A DNA stretch of 64,000 nucleotides from Pseudoalteromonas byunsanensis (GCF_001854475.1 NZ_MNAN01000025.1:1-64000); one strand, 5' to 3'; positions 38,577 through 48,094 are shown, counted from the stretch's first letter. Numbers and translations: made by a program. Notes: generated from the sequence alone by a model not told the origin.

Positions 38577-39280
38577 ACAGCCTCCATCACATTTTGCTTC
38601 TGCTCTACAATCTCACCATCCAAAAGGTGAAGCTGACGGTGTGCCATATCTGCATATCGAGCATCGTGAGTAACCATACAGATAGTCGTTCCATCTTTAT
38701 TTAGTTGTTCAAGCATATCCATTACTACATCACCATTTTTACTATCCAGGTTTCCTGTTGGCTCATCAACAAGGAGAATAGCTGGATCGGCAATTAGTGC
38801 TCGGGCAATAGCAACTCGTTGCTGTTGACCACCGGATAATTGGTTAGGTTTATGGTCAACTCTGTGGCCTAGATCCACTCTGTTAAGGCACTTAATAGCT
38901 CTATCACGCGCTTCATTTAAAGGAACAGGGGGGGTTTGATACTTAAGTGGTAATGCAACATTATCAACCACGCTTAATTCATCAATTAAATTAAATTGCT
39001 GAAATACAAACCCTATCTTTCTATTTCGAATTGTTGCCGCTTCAGTTAGCGTCAAATTGCTTACGTCTTCGTTTTCAATAAGATACTGCCCACTAGAAGG
39101 AGGAGCCAATAAGCCAAGTAATGATAATAGTGTGGACTTACCGCACCCAGACGGTCCTGAAATAGAGATATAATCACCTTCGTATATGTCGAAGCTAATA
39201 TCTTTTAAGGCATGTGTTTCCATTTCTCCGGTATAAAAAATCTTGGAGATATTTTTCATTTTTATTTTTAACTTTTCCAT
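38573..39280 (-). CDS. MacB/LolD-type ABC transporter ATPase
   Basis: This 235-residue ATPase has Walker A GPSGCGKST, Q-loop FVFQQFNLIDEL, signature LSGGQQQR and Walker B ILLVDEPTGNLDS, typical of the LolD/MacB group. It pairs with the permease encoded 4 bp overlapping downstream and follows the adaptor gene by 13 bp. Confidence 0.95.
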   Translation of the reverse strand: MEKLKIKMKNISKIFYTGEMETHALKDISFDIYEGDYISISGPSGCGKSTLLSLLGLLAPPSSGQYLIENEDVSNLTLTEAATIRNRKIGFVFQQFNLIDELSVVDNVALPLKYQTPPVPLNEARDRAIKCLNRVDLGHRVDHKPNQLSGGQQQRVAIARALIADPAILLVDEPTGNLDSKNGDVVMDMLEQLNKDGTTICMVTHDARYADMAHRQLHLLDGEIVEQKQNVMEAV

Positions 39281-39293
39281 TTATGATGGCCTT

Positions 39294-40544
39294 TTATTGT
39301 TTGATTACAATAGATTCTGTACTTGCAAGCGCAGATGTATCAGAAATAATGTATGTCTCACCAACATTGACATTTGATAGTATTTGAATATATCTACCAC
39401 TTTCCGCACCAAAGGTGATTTCTTTCGCTGAAGCGTGATTGAGTTCCTCTGACACTAGGTATAACTTACCTATTGAATTAGGCTGAATATTTGCTGGACG
39501 CTCAATAAAGAAAGTGTCTGGTATCGACTCAATTTCAATCGTGCCGTCAATACTGAGCTCAGGACGAATATTGTCTGGTAAGTCCCCTTCCATTTTTATT
39601 TCTACGCTCACAGTACCATCTGTCACAACAGGGTCGATGCGAGCAACTTTTCCATGTATGATCTCTTTGCGTGTATTGATTTTTGCCTTTTGCCCTAGCT
39701 TGATTAAATCAGCCTGTGTTTGGGGAACCTTAATTATCCCCACTAAGTTTTCAGTGCCTGAAATAAGAGCTAATTGAGCGCCTGAAGAGACAGTTTGGCC
39801 CAAAGTGACGAAAGATTGCTGAAGAACCCCGGTCATGCCAGCTGTAATTGTAAGATTATCAAGTTTATCTTTTGCTATTCGTAAGTTGCTTTCAGCTTGC
39901 TTAATCATCTCTTTTTGCATGTTGATAGACTCAGTGTGAATCAACTTCAACTGTTCAATTTGATCTTTATATATGGCCAACACCTTTCTCATTTGCTGAG
40001 CTTTAATATCACTTTCGGCAAAACTCAACTTTGATACAATCCCCTTAGTTGATAGATCCGATTGCGCCTGAAAATTTATATTAGATAACTCGTAATTGGC
40101 TTCCAGCTCTGTAAACTTAACCTTCTCTGTCATAATTTCTCTTTTTTGTGACAGCTCAATTTGCTTTAACGTCGCATACTCTTTCGCCAATTCTTGACGA
40201 GCGATCAATACATTTTCTTCTATTTCTGGGTTGCTTAATTTTAAAATGACGCTATCTGGCTTAACACTTGCTCCAGGCTTAAGAAAAACCTTCTCAACGG
40301 TCGCTTGCGAACGAGATGTGATGAGTTTTTGATCGTTCGACTTAAACTCCCCATAACCGTCAACGTTCACAATAAACTCTCCTTTTTGTATATTCGAAAA
40401 TAAACTTTCTTTGCGGAGAATTTCGGGACGTTCATCAATCGCAACGAGCAACCAACCTAGCGTTAAAACGATGAGGAAAACTATCGATATAGACCACTTG
40501 TATGTTGCGTTTTTCTTTTTTGAATTCTTTATCATTACATCCAT
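39294..40544 (-). CDS. membrane fusion protein (MacA-like) of the exporter
   Basis: This 416-residue protein has an N-terminal membrane helix (SISIVFLIVLTLGWLLVAI), a lipoyl domain with SRSQATVEKVFLKPGASV, a coiled-coil hairpin (about 115-230) and a beta-barrel (GIIKVPQTQADLIKLGQKA). It is first in the order adaptor, ATPase, permease, the usual tripartite operon. A sigma-54 promoter match lies 46 bp upstream. No outer-membrane channel is encoded nearby. Confidence 0.9.
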   Translation of the reverse strand: MDVMIKNSKKKNATYKWSISIVFLIVLTLGWLLVAIDERPEILRKESLFSNIQKGEFIVNVDGYGEFKSNDQKLITSRSQATVEKVFLKPGASVKPDSVILKLSNPEIEENVLIARQELAKEYATLKQIELSQKREIMTEKVKFTELEANYELSNINFQAQSDLSTKGIVSKLSFAESDIKAQQMRKVLAIYKDQIEQLKLIHTESINMQKEMIKQAESNLRIAKDKLDNLTITAGMTGVLQQSFVTLGQTVSSGAQLALISGTENLVGIIKVPQTQADLIKLGQKAKINTRKEIIHGKVARIDPVVTDGTVSVEIKMEGDLPDNIRPELSIDGTIEIESIPDTFFIERPANIQPNSIGKLYLVSEELNHASAKEITFGAESGRYIQILSNVNVGETYIISDTSALASTESIVIKQ

Positions 40545-41004
40545 TTTTTCACTTCTCGTGTTACCTATAGAAAAGGAACCAACCTAAATAATGCACATAA
40601 CGCGCCAATATTTAAACCATTGTTTTTTAATAACTTTATTGTTTTCATCTCACTCTCTTTTCCGATTTTGAAGTCCATTTTCGAAAGGTTTTGTGATTTC
40701 GAAACGCTTTTATTCATGTCACCAATGAAAAACATCGATACAAATTTAAAAGCTAAGTAGGTAATGCACTTTGCTGGGACAATGAGCTATGTGGCCTGGT
40801 AAGTTTTCACAAATCCGAGTGGACGATGACGCTGATTTACGTCAATTGATAGTTAGCTGCAACCCCTAACATGCATTGGATACTCAAACTCCACCAATCT
40901 AATAATGGAGAAGTTAAAACAGCACGGTCATACCTATCAGCAATATGAAGGTCATAACGCGCAGCCTAACCTCTCCAACTGATAAGTATGGGTGACCTAA
41001 CGAG
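40545..41004. other. intergenic region between exporter operon and RiPP operon
   Basis: It contains the exporter's sigma-54 promoter at 40590. A 25-codon frame (40905-40982, LKQHGHTYQQYEGHNA) looks like the C-terminal tail of an esterase/hydrolase but is too short to be sure. Confidence 0.45.
40590..40608 (-). promoter_or_regulatory. sigma-54 (-24/-12) promoter of the exporter operon
   Basis: On the minus strand TTGGCGCG-TTAT-GTGCAT matches the consensus TTGGCACG-N4-TTGCAT at all but two positions, with the required GG-N10-GC spacing. Transcription would begin about 30 bp before the adaptor start at 40544. The NtrC-type regulator at 33798 is the natural activator. Confidence 0.65.
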
Positions 41005-42939
41005 TTACTGGGCTATCTGAGAAGTCTTAGGTTTAAAACCAACTTCCGATGCAGGCTTAATCGCTGCAATATTGTCGTTCACACGTAAAGATCGCTGACC
41101 GGCTGCAAAGCTTTCAGTCAAGTGAACTAATCGAGCCATTCTCATTACTATGCTAAAATGAGCAGGGTGTGATGTTTGTTGTTTAGCTAACTTATCAACG
41201 ATAGTCATAACTTCTTTGTGATCCCATAGGTTTGAATTACGGGCTGTATGGGAGTCCAGTTTATCTCTTGCCCACGCAAGAGTGTTTGGATTGTAAAAGT
41301 AATTTTTCGTGTCAATAAATCCAATTTTATTTTTTTTCAATCGCACACTGTCTGGTAATTTGCCCGCCATTGCATGACGTAATAAGCGCTTAGTGTAACC
41401 GTGCTTTAGTTTACTATCTGACGGTAATGAAAATAAAAATGTAACAAGTCGCCAATCCAGAAATGGTGTTCTCGCCTCCACACCATGTGCCATAGACGCA
41501 TAATCAAACGCACGTAATATATTTTGTAAAAAACCATAGTGTACATCATGATATAGCGCTGTATTTAGATAATCGAAATGGTCAGGGTACCACTCCTGAT
41601 CATGTGTGTAACTATTCGGATTATGCTTGGCTGAAAAGCGCCCCTTGAAGGCACCTCTAAGGAATCTTTTAGTATTTTGCCATCCGTCCCAAGGTTTTAA
41701 TGAGTCAATGTTCAAGCTCATATTGCGACTCAATACAGACAAATCAAAAATTTTAGCTAAATTAGGAACACCTGAAAAAGCATCATCCAGTGCAGGTGCA
41801 ATATGATAAGCATACCCCGCCATCAACTCGTCCATTCCATGGCCATCCAATGACACAACCCTAGATTGCTGACGCATACTCCTATAAAGCAAATAAGGCC
41901 CTTCCGAAGCGGGATCGATATTTTCATAACAAATAGTAAGTTTCTCTAACATATCAGCATCCTGATATGGACTAGAATTCACCTCTGTCAACACTGCACC
42001 AGCTCTATGGCAGACTTCTTTAGCTAAATCGGTTTCATCTAACAAACCCTGTTTGTTTATAACAAAACCATCCAAAGGTTTCTTATCATCACCAAGAACA
42101 TCTCTGGCTGTTAACATGATACTACTAGAATCCATCCCCCCACTAATCGGGATACCATATTTAGTATCTGTACTTAATCTAAGCCGTACAGAATCCGTCA
42201 TGAGTTCTTGTAATTGCTCTACTTGTTCTTCGAAAGTATTCGGAGCTTCGGGTAAATGTAGTAATGTGTTCCACCAGCGCTTCATACTTATATCGCCAGA
42301 ACTATCCACTTCCAAATAATGCCCTGCTGGTATCCGTTTTGCCTTACTAAATAAAGTTTGACTTAATTCATTTGCTTGACCAACAAACGCACTGTTAATG
42401 AGTTCTACATTTTGCTGTAGATCCGCATCTGGCAGTAAAGCAAAAGCTTTTAATTCAGAAGCAAAGGCAAACTGAGCACTATCTCTATAATATAAACAAG
42501 ACTTGATAGCAAACCGGTCAATACAAATACGCAACTTGCCTTCAAAACTATCCCAAAGAGCCATAGCCCACATGCCATTGAAGCGCTTAAAACATTCCAC
42601 ACCCCACTGAGCATACGCATACAAAGCAACTTCAGTATCAGAGTCAGAAAAAAAGTGAAAACCCATTTCCTCTAATTCACTTCTTAACTCTCGATAGTTG
42701 TAGATTTCTCCGTTGAAGCTAATTGCATAACGATCTTGAAAAGTCATTGGTTGGGCACCATTTTGACTTAAATCATGGATTGATAGACGGCGATGCCCTA
42801 ACCCTAAATTATGCTTACCATCTATAAAAATATCTCCGCTATCGGGTCCTCTATGTAGCAATGCATCGTTAAACTTCGTTAACCCTACAGGGTCAATAGG
42901 CTTGCCATCAAAGCGCCAAATACCAGTAATACCACACAT
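41005..42939 (-). CDS. asnB: glutamine-dependent asparagine synthetase-like enzyme in RiPP operon
   Basis: AsnB-type enzymes activate a carboxylate with ATP and amidate it with ammonia from glutamine. The 644 residues start MCGITG, so the glutaminase nucleophile Cys2 is present, with HRGPDSG and SFNGEIYNYREL. The synthetase half has the ATP-binding SGGMDSSS and DGHGMDELMAGY. It ends the RiPP operon, 10 bp after the ABC gene. In this setting the substrate could be a carboxylate of the peptide (Asp/Glu or the C-terminus) or of a sugar; lasso-type cyclases share the fold but normally lack an active glutaminase. Free asparagine synthesis cannot be excluded. Confidence 0.85.
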   Translation of the reverse strand: MCGITGIWRFDGKPIDPVGLTKFNDALLHRGPDSGDIFIDGKHNLGLGHRRLSIHDLSQNGAQPMTFQDRYAISFNGEIYNYRELRSELEEMGFHFFSDSDTEVALYAYAQWGVECFKRFNGMWAMALWDSFEGKLRICIDRFAIKSCLYYRDSAQFAFASELKAFALLPDADLQQNVELINSAFVGQANELSQTLFSKAKRIPAGHYLEVDSSGDISMKRWWNTLLHLPEAPNTFEEQVEQLQELMTDSVRLRLSTDTKYGIPISGGMDSSSIMLTARDVLGDDKKPLDGFVINKQGLLDETDLAKEVCHRAGAVLTEVNSSPYQDADMLEKLTICYENIDPASEGPYLLYRSMRQQSRVVSLDGHGMDELMAGYAYHIAPALDDAFSGVPNLAKIFDLSVLSRNMSLNIDSLKPWDGWQNTKRFLRGAFKGRFSAKHNPNSYTHDQEWYPDHFDYLNTALYHDVHYGFLQNILRAFDYASMAHGVEARTPFLDWRLVTFLFSLPSDSKLKHGYTKRLLRHAMAGKLPDSVRLKKNKIGFIDTKNYFYNPNTLAWARDKLDSHTARNSNLWDHKEVMTIVDKLAKQQTSHPAHFSIVMRMARLVHLTESFAAGQRSLRVNDNIAAIKPASEVGFKPKTSQIAQ

Positions 42940-42949
42940 CAGTTTCTCC

Positions 42950-44737
42950 TTACACTTCTTCGGCTAGATTTTGTTTTATATTAAAAATTTTCCTAAATTC
43001 AGGGCTGGTTTCTATGAGGCTATCTAAACTGCCTTCATTTACCACTTTGCCTTGGTCAATCATGAATATTCTATTTGCCTTACTAATTGTCTCTAGGCTA
43101 TGAGTAATGATTATCACAGTGTTATCATCTGATATTTCATCTATTGATTTGAGAATTTCATACTCCGATTCAACATCTAGGTTAGATGTCACTTCATCGA
43201 GTATGAAAATTGGTGAGTTTTTCAAAAATAAGCGTGCAACTGATAGGCGCTGTTTCTGACCAGAACTCAATTGATGGCCGTCTTGGCCAATAACGGTATC
43301 TACACCTTCAGGTAAGTTGTCGATAAAGGATGTGCAGTTAGCTTTATCTAATGCTTGATAAACATCGTCAGGTGTTGCATCAGGGTTGACCATGCGAACA
43401 TTTTCGAAAATTGACGTATTAAAGAAAAATGCATTAGCAACGGCCGTATTAACGTGTTGGCTAATCAGCTCAGCGGAAGCATCATTAATGATTAAGTTTC
43501 CGATTCTAATTTCGCCTTGTTGAACCGGTAACATACCAGATAAGAGCAGGGCCAAAGTTGATTTTCCAGCACCATTACCTCCAACAAAAGCAACTCGCTC
43601 TCCTTTGGCAATGGACATGGATAAGCCTTCAAGTACGGGCTGTTTCGCATTCTCTGTGTAGCTAAACCCCACGTTATCGAAACAGATATACTCTTGGTCG
43701 GTGCTTACTTTTGTGCTGACTTCCATTTGATGATTCCCTAATCGACTTTCAGGCGTCATATCGAGAACTTTGTATAGCCGTCTTAAACTAACCACACCAC
43801 TAGATATATCTAGAACAGTGTGTGATAAAAAGCCGATTGGTTGATAAAGTCGCTGGGTAAATACAGTAAAAGCAACCAGTGTTCCTATTGTTAATTCTTC
43901 TTGTATTAACTGCTGTCCAGCGAAGTAATAGACAAAAACAATCCCTAGTCCAGAAAGAGCAGAAAAGGAGACACGGTTTGTTTGAAACAGCATAGAGATC
44001 GCAATACGAGACTTACGCAAATTATTTGCAATATTGGAGAATTGTTTAGATTGGTTATCTCCGATGCCATTCAACCTGGAAAACATAAAACCATTCACAG
44101 AAAAGTCTTCGGAAATTTTTGAGTTTAACTGATCCCCAAAATGAAATGACTCTGCTGACTTTTTGTTAATTTCTTTGGTGACGAAGTAGAGGATCACAAA
44201 GTATACAGGCACTGTTAAGATCGAAATCAGCGTAAGCTTCCAGTTCATATAGAACATAAATGATGCGGCTAGAATCAGCGTAATGACATTGGTGATAATA
44301 GATGGAATAGTTCTAGCCAAAGCAACCTGAATATTTAACAAGTCACTGTTAAACCTTGAAAGCAGCTCCCCTCTCTCTACTTTGGAAAAAAAAGACAAAG
44401 GTAATCTTTGTATGTGTTGATATAAATGACACCTTATATCAAAACAGAATCCGGAACCAAACCGACTAATAAAAAGCTCCTCAGCTAACCCCGACAACAT
44501 TGATAAGGCCAATATGCCAATTGAAATAATAATTAATGTTGTTAGCTCTTGTAGATCTTTATTGGGGATAGCCGAGTCAATAATTTCTCTATAAATTAAA
44601 GGAGGAAATAGATTCATCAAGACGGATAATGCCACACAAAAAATAGCCATCATGACAGAATATTTATACGGTATAAGAAAGGTACAAAGACGCTTAAACA
44701 AAGACAAATTGCCTTCTTTATATTGGGCTGCTTTCAT
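42950..44737 (-). CDS. ABC exporter without peptidase domain, RiPP operon
   Basis: This 595-residue half-transporter has six membrane helices (about 20-320) and a nucleotide-binding domain with GGNGAGKST, LSSGQKQRLS and IFILDEVT. No C39 peptidase is attached, so leader removal must occur elsewhere or be carried out by another protease. It lies between the MNIO gene and asnB on the same strand. It most likely exports the modified peptide, and may also confer immunity. Confidence 0.9.
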   Translation of the reverse strand: MKAAQYKEGNLSLFKRLCTFLIPYKYSVMMAIFCVALSVLMNLFPPLIYREIIDSAIPNKDLQELTTLIIISIGILALSMLSGLAEELFISRFGSGFCFDIRCHLYQHIQRLPLSFFSKVERGELLSRFNSDLLNIQVALARTIPSIITNVITLILAASFMFYMNWKLTLISILTVPVYFVILYFVTKEINKKSAESFHFGDQLNSKISEDFSVNGFMFSRLNGIGDNQSKQFSNIANNLRKSRIAISMLFQTNRVSFSALSGLGIVFVYYFAGQQLIQEELTIGTLVAFTVFTQRLYQPIGFLSHTVLDISSGVVSLRRLYKVLDMTPESRLGNHQMEVSTKVSTDQEYICFDNVGFSYTENAKQPVLEGLSMSIAKGERVAFVGGNGAGKSTLALLLSGMLPVQQGEIRIGNLIINDASAELISQHVNTAVANAFFFNTSIFENVRMVNPDATPDDVYQALDKANCTSFIDNLPEGVDTVIGQDGHQLSSGQKQRLSVARLFLKNSPIFILDEVTSNLDVESEYEILKSIDEISDDNTVIIITHSLETISKANRIFMIDQGKVVNEGSLDSLIETSPEFRKIFNIKQNLAEEV

Positions 44738-44815
44738 GGGTTCTGCTTATTGAATTAGTAAATAGGTAGGGCGAGCATTAAATAAATTAATGCTTGCCTA
44801 CAATTAGTTTGGGAA

Positions 44816-45658
44816 TTATCGAGGTGTAATTGTGTTCAAAAGATCTTTGCTCATTCTTACCTCTGATAACAATTCATTGAAATCAGGGTAATTATCATCT
44901 CTCTCAATTAATGCACCTTTGATAGGCATAAATGGAATTAGCCGTTCGAACAATTGCCACACTTGATTAGGAATAGCTTCAGAATGTGAATCTATTAACT
45001 TACCATGATGCCATATCCCGCCAGCTAGGTGGGCTTGCACTACAGTATTGAGTGGTAACTGTTTAGCTCGCTCAAGTGCATCGAAGCCGAAATTTACGCT
45101 GTTAGTATAAAGATTCGTAACATCAAGCAACATACCACAGCCCGTTTTATCAACAAGTTGATGTAAAAACTCTTCTTCACTCATTGTTGAGCCTGGGATC
45201 TCTAATGTTTTAGTAATATTCTCGATAACAAAAGGGATTCCAAGAGTATCTTGGACCATATTAATATTGTCGATTGTATATTTTAGCGTAACCTCACTGT
45301 ACTGAATTGGTGACAAGTGACCAAGATCAATACCAGGACATTCTGTCGTTGCCAGATGATCGCTGTAATAAGGTGCGTTAAGTATATCTACAACCTCTTT
45401 CACATTAGACAAAAATGTTTTTGAGACTTTACGTGCTGACCCAACAGATAAAGATACACCATGAGGGATAATGGTAAACTTCTCCGCCATTTCCGCTAAT
45501 GAATCGATAGTGCGCGCTGGGGCACCGATATACTTTTCAGTGATAATTTCCAAAAAATCAATTTCACTTTCATTTGCTAAAATATCATCATGGATCTGGT
45601 ATCTATAACCTAGGCCAGCGCCTAAAAAAGGTAGTGACTCTATTGCTTTACTGATCAT
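44816..45658 (-). CDS. MNIO (DUF692) multinuclear non-heme iron oxidase
   Basis: MNIO enzymes are TIM-barrel iron oxidases that rewrite Cys or Asp residues of precursor peptides (MbnB, TglH, ChrH and BufB are known members). All family metal and active-site motifs are visible: His66 in PHGVSL, Asp100-His101 in YSDHLA, Glu146-Asn147 in VIENIT, Asp179 and Asn182 in LLDVTNLYTN, His210 in AHLAGG, Asp223 and His225 in DSH, Glu252 in IERDDNYP. At 280 residues it is the usual length. It sits 18 bp after the glycosyltransferase-HvfC fusion, which should provide its partner domain, and it most likely acts on the Cys repeats of the small peptides upstream. Confidence 0.93.
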   Translation of the reverse strand: MISKAIESLPFLGAGLGYRYQIHDDILANESEIDFLEIITEKYIGAPARTIDSLAEMAEKFTIIPHGVSLSVGSARKVSKTFLSNVKEVVDILNAPYYSDHLATTECPGIDLGHLSPIQYSEVTLKYTIDNINMVQDTLGIPFVIENITKTLEIPGSTMSEEEFLHQLVDKTGCGMLLDVTNLYTNSVNFGFDALERAKQLPLNTVVQAHLAGGIWHHGKLIDSHSEAIPNQVWQLFERLIPFMPIKGALIERDDNYPDFNELLSEVRMSKDLLNTITPR

Positions 45659-45676
45659 GAATGACTCCCTTTGTTA

Positions 45677-47821
45677 TTACGATACTAAAAGCAATTCATT
45701 CGAGTGGAAGAATTCCAATGCCTGCTTAAGGTCATCGCCACAACCAGTGATACCTGTTTGAGTTTCGAAACTGTCTAATAACTGTGCAAATGTCGTCTCA
45801 CCTTTCATTAGCTCTATTAACATTCCCGCTGCTGGGTTAAGTGACAGCAACTTCACCTTTGGTGATGTTGGTATAAAATACATAACCATAGCAGTTACTT
45901 TAGACTCAGCATGTGCAGGAACATCATCTTCATCAAGTTGCTCAATAATTTGTGCTAAGTCAAAATCAAGTTTTAACAAAGTAGCTGAATCAACAAGCTT
46001 AATTTTGGTGTCGTTCTCTATTTTAGGATTCGGCAGTTGCTTGATGTTAATATATTCAAAATCATCTTGATTAGTTGTTGTAAGGTTCAACTGATTTCGA
46101 ATATTTTCGAAGCGAATCAACTCCGCTGTATAATTTGGAATATCATCTTCAGAGCCATTAATACTATCTTCTAAAAACTGGCCAAATTTAGAGACGAAAG
46201 CTAATTTTGTTTCTCCTGGATATGCAGGATTAACATTATAAAAACGTTCAAACAGTTTGAATAATGCTGGTTCACCAAGCACCTTTAACGTGTATTCATA
46301 ACTAGATGAATTTTTTTTGAAATTCTTCATTTTAAGGCTAGATGCAAACTCAGCTAAGGCCTTTTTCTCGATGTTGCGTATTGCTTGTTTTTCTTCGTCT
46401 GTTAGCTGATATAAAGACTCTGCCATATCTGGGGCAACATCATTTAGTTTTCGAAATACGTCGTCTGTGTATAAGCGATTGACGAAAGATTGTAATTCCA
46501 GTGCGCTCATTTCTAATTCTCTTCTTTTTATATTTTCAAATGCTTCAGTAAATTTATCGCTAATTGATTCAGCTACTTCTTCAAAAGATGGGTAGAAATC
46601 CTTTGCGACTTCATAGCAGTTAGCACCAATTTGCTTAGCTTTATCAGGGAAATCTAGGACAAAGCCAATTTTCTCAGCCAGTGCATCTGTATCTTGGGGG
46701 TCTACTACAAGTAAATTTTCATCTGGCACAAGAGCATCTTTCACACGCTGCTTATCATAAATTTCTTCAGATACAATTAGGCATTTACCACAGCGCATAA
46801 CTTCAACTGCAACACCAGGCATATGAATAGGAATGGAAAAGTCACGCTCTAAAAAGCAAACCGTGTCACACAGATTGATGAACTCAGGTACCTGCCAATG
46901 AGGCATAAATGGCAACCAAATGGTGTTTTCTTCAATACCAGCTTCTTTTACTTTATCAATGAACTCTATTAGCTGACGTTCATGACCATTGGTTAGCGCT
47001 AAGAAATTAAACTTTTTACCACGTTTCTTTAATTTACCTAAAGACTCGATGAGATCGTAACTACCTTTACTAATACCTATCTTACCGTAGATACCAATAG
47101 TGCCAGCATTACTATCATAGTTCTCATATCCAAATTGCTCTCTAAGCATTGAATAAATTGGTTTTCTCAACGCATCTTTTGTGTTGAGTAAATACTGTTC
47201 TAAATTAAGTGCCGTTCGATCTGGGTTATAAATAAATTCAGGACAAGTCGGTGGCGCGAAAGGCATAACATTGTATGGATCAACACCTGCATGATAGAAA
47301 CGGCGAGTAGTAGAGCCACTAGAAAAAATAAATGCAGCCTTGCTGAATATTTCATGATAAAGGGTGTTTTGCTCTGGGTTCTTTAGTAGTCGTCCTACGT
47401 CACTGCCCGCATGTTTTAAACCAAAAGGCACGCCTGTTGCTTGTGAAGTAACATAAGCCGCAACTCCATATGGCTCAAAGTAGTGACCAAGAATAAAGTC
47501 GCACTCATATTTACGCACGACATCAATAGCTATGTTTGAAAGCTTTGATACGAATGGATTAGCGTAAGGGATGTATTGATACTTCGCTTTTTCATTTGTG
47601 TAATGGATATGCAGATTATCCTTTACATCAGCAAATGGAGTACCTGACATATCATCAGGAATACGCCCCAATGTGATTCTAAATTCTTCTTCAGTTTCAG
47701 TTCCATTGCTGATCAGGTGCACCTGATGACCTTGTTTAGCCAATGCATAACATAGCCAGAAGTTTAGCTGTGCTACCCCCCCTTGAATTGGTGAAACTTT
47801 TCCTATTATACAAATGTTCAT
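45677..47821 (-). CDS. glycosyltransferase (GT4) fused to an HvfC/RRE-like MNIO partner domain
   Basis: Residues 1-430 are a GT-B glycosyltransferase of the GT4 type: MNICIIGKVSPIQGGVAQLN opening, a GIYGKIGISKGSYDL nucleotide-binding start, and the donor-site run MPGVAVEVMRCGKCLIVSEE. Residues 435-500 are helical (LQSFVNRLYTDD...LYQLTDEEKQ). Residues 508-580 resemble the DUF2063/HvfC core, with KVLGEPALFKLFERFYNVNP and NYTAELIRFENIR. Residues 590-714 end with LLSLNPAAGMLIELMKGETT, a PqqD/RRE-like fold. HvfC-type proteins present the precursor to their MNIO enzyme; here that partner appears joined to a glycosyltransferase. The combination suggests peptide glycosylation coupled to oxidation. 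Domain calls come from pattern recognition only. Confidence 0.75.
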   Translation of the reverse strand: MNICIIGKVSPIQGGVAQLNFWLCYALAKQGHQVHLISNGTETEEEFRITLGRIPDDMSGTPFADVKDNLHIHYTNEKAKYQYIPYANPFVSKLSNIAIDVVRKYECDFILGHYFEPYGVAAYVTSQATGVPFGLKHAGSDVGRLLKNPEQNTLYHEIFSKAAFIFSSGSTTRRFYHAGVDPYNVMPFAPPTCPEFIYNPDRTALNLEQYLLNTKDALRKPIYSMLREQFGYENYDSNAGTIGIYGKIGISKGSYDLIESLGKLKKRGKKFNFLALTNGHERQLIEFIDKVKEAGIEENTIWLPFMPHWQVPEFINLCDTVCFLERDFSIPIHMPGVAVEVMRCGKCLIVSEEIYDKQRVKDALVPDENLLVVDPQDTDALAEKIGFVLDFPDKAKQIGANCYEVAKDFYPSFEEVAESISDKFTEAFENIKRRELEMSALELQSFVNRLYTDDVFRKLNDVAPDMAESLYQLTDEEKQAIRNIEKKALAEFASSLKMKNFKKNSSSYEYTLKVLGEPALFKLFERFYNVNPAYPGETKLAFVSKFGQFLEDSINGSEDDIPNYTAELIRFENIRNQLNLTTTNQDDFEYINIKQLPNPKIENDTKIKLVDSATLLKLDFDLAQIIEQLDEDDVPAHAESKVTAMVMYFIPTSPKVKLLSLNPAAGMLIELMKGETTFAQLLDSFETQTGITGCGDDLKQALEFFHSNELLLVS

Positions 47822-47886
47822 TAATATGCCTTTTAGTACTTTTTATTATTGATTGTTATTACTTCACTCGATGTAATTGAAACCGT

Positions 47887-47913
47887 AAAAGAGGCGTATA
47901 TCACGCCTCTTTA
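47887..47913 (-). terminator. terminator or attenuator between precursors and biosynthesis genes
   Basis: AAAGAGGCGT and ACGCCTCTTT form a perfect 10-bp stem with a 5-nt loop, followed on the minus strand by TTTTAC. It starts 12 bp after the last precursor stop and 66 bp before the fusion gene. Such read-through hairpins commonly keep precursor RNA in excess over enzyme RNA. Confidence 0.65.
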
Positions 47914-47924
47914 ACTGCTAGCGA

Positions 47925-48050
47925 TTACAGTTGTGCATAGTGGTAACAGCCTGAACAACCAGTACAACCACCACAATGACCGCCTTGAAGAGACGCATCG
48001 TTTTGGCTAGTAGCTTGAGCTGCTGCAAAAATATTGTTTGAAAAAGACAT
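47925..48050 (-). CDS. Cys-repeat RiPP precursor 1
   Basis: This 41-residue peptide is too short for routine gene calls but has a strong ribosome site (AAGGAATAAATT before ATG). Its leader, MSFSNNIFAAAQATSQ..., ends in LQGG; the C-terminal part is HCGGCTGCSGCYHYAQL. The four Cys lie at 26, 29, 32 and 35, an exact every-third pattern, each after Gly except the first. It is the gene nearest the glycosyltransferase-HvfC and MNIO genes and is the best candidate substrate. The true leader/core boundary is unknown; GG at 23-24 is one option. Confidence 0.82.
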   Translation of the reverse strand: MSFSNNIFAAAQATSQNDASLQGGHCGGCTGCSGCYHYAQL

Positions 48051-48094
48051 AATTTATTCCTTATTATTTAGGGTTTATTTAAAAATGATTGGAT

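Noticed and set aside
40905..40982. 25-codon frame resembling an esterase tail (HGHTYQQYEGHNA)
   Set aside because: Too short to name and with no upstream coding remnant; mentioned only in the intergenic note.
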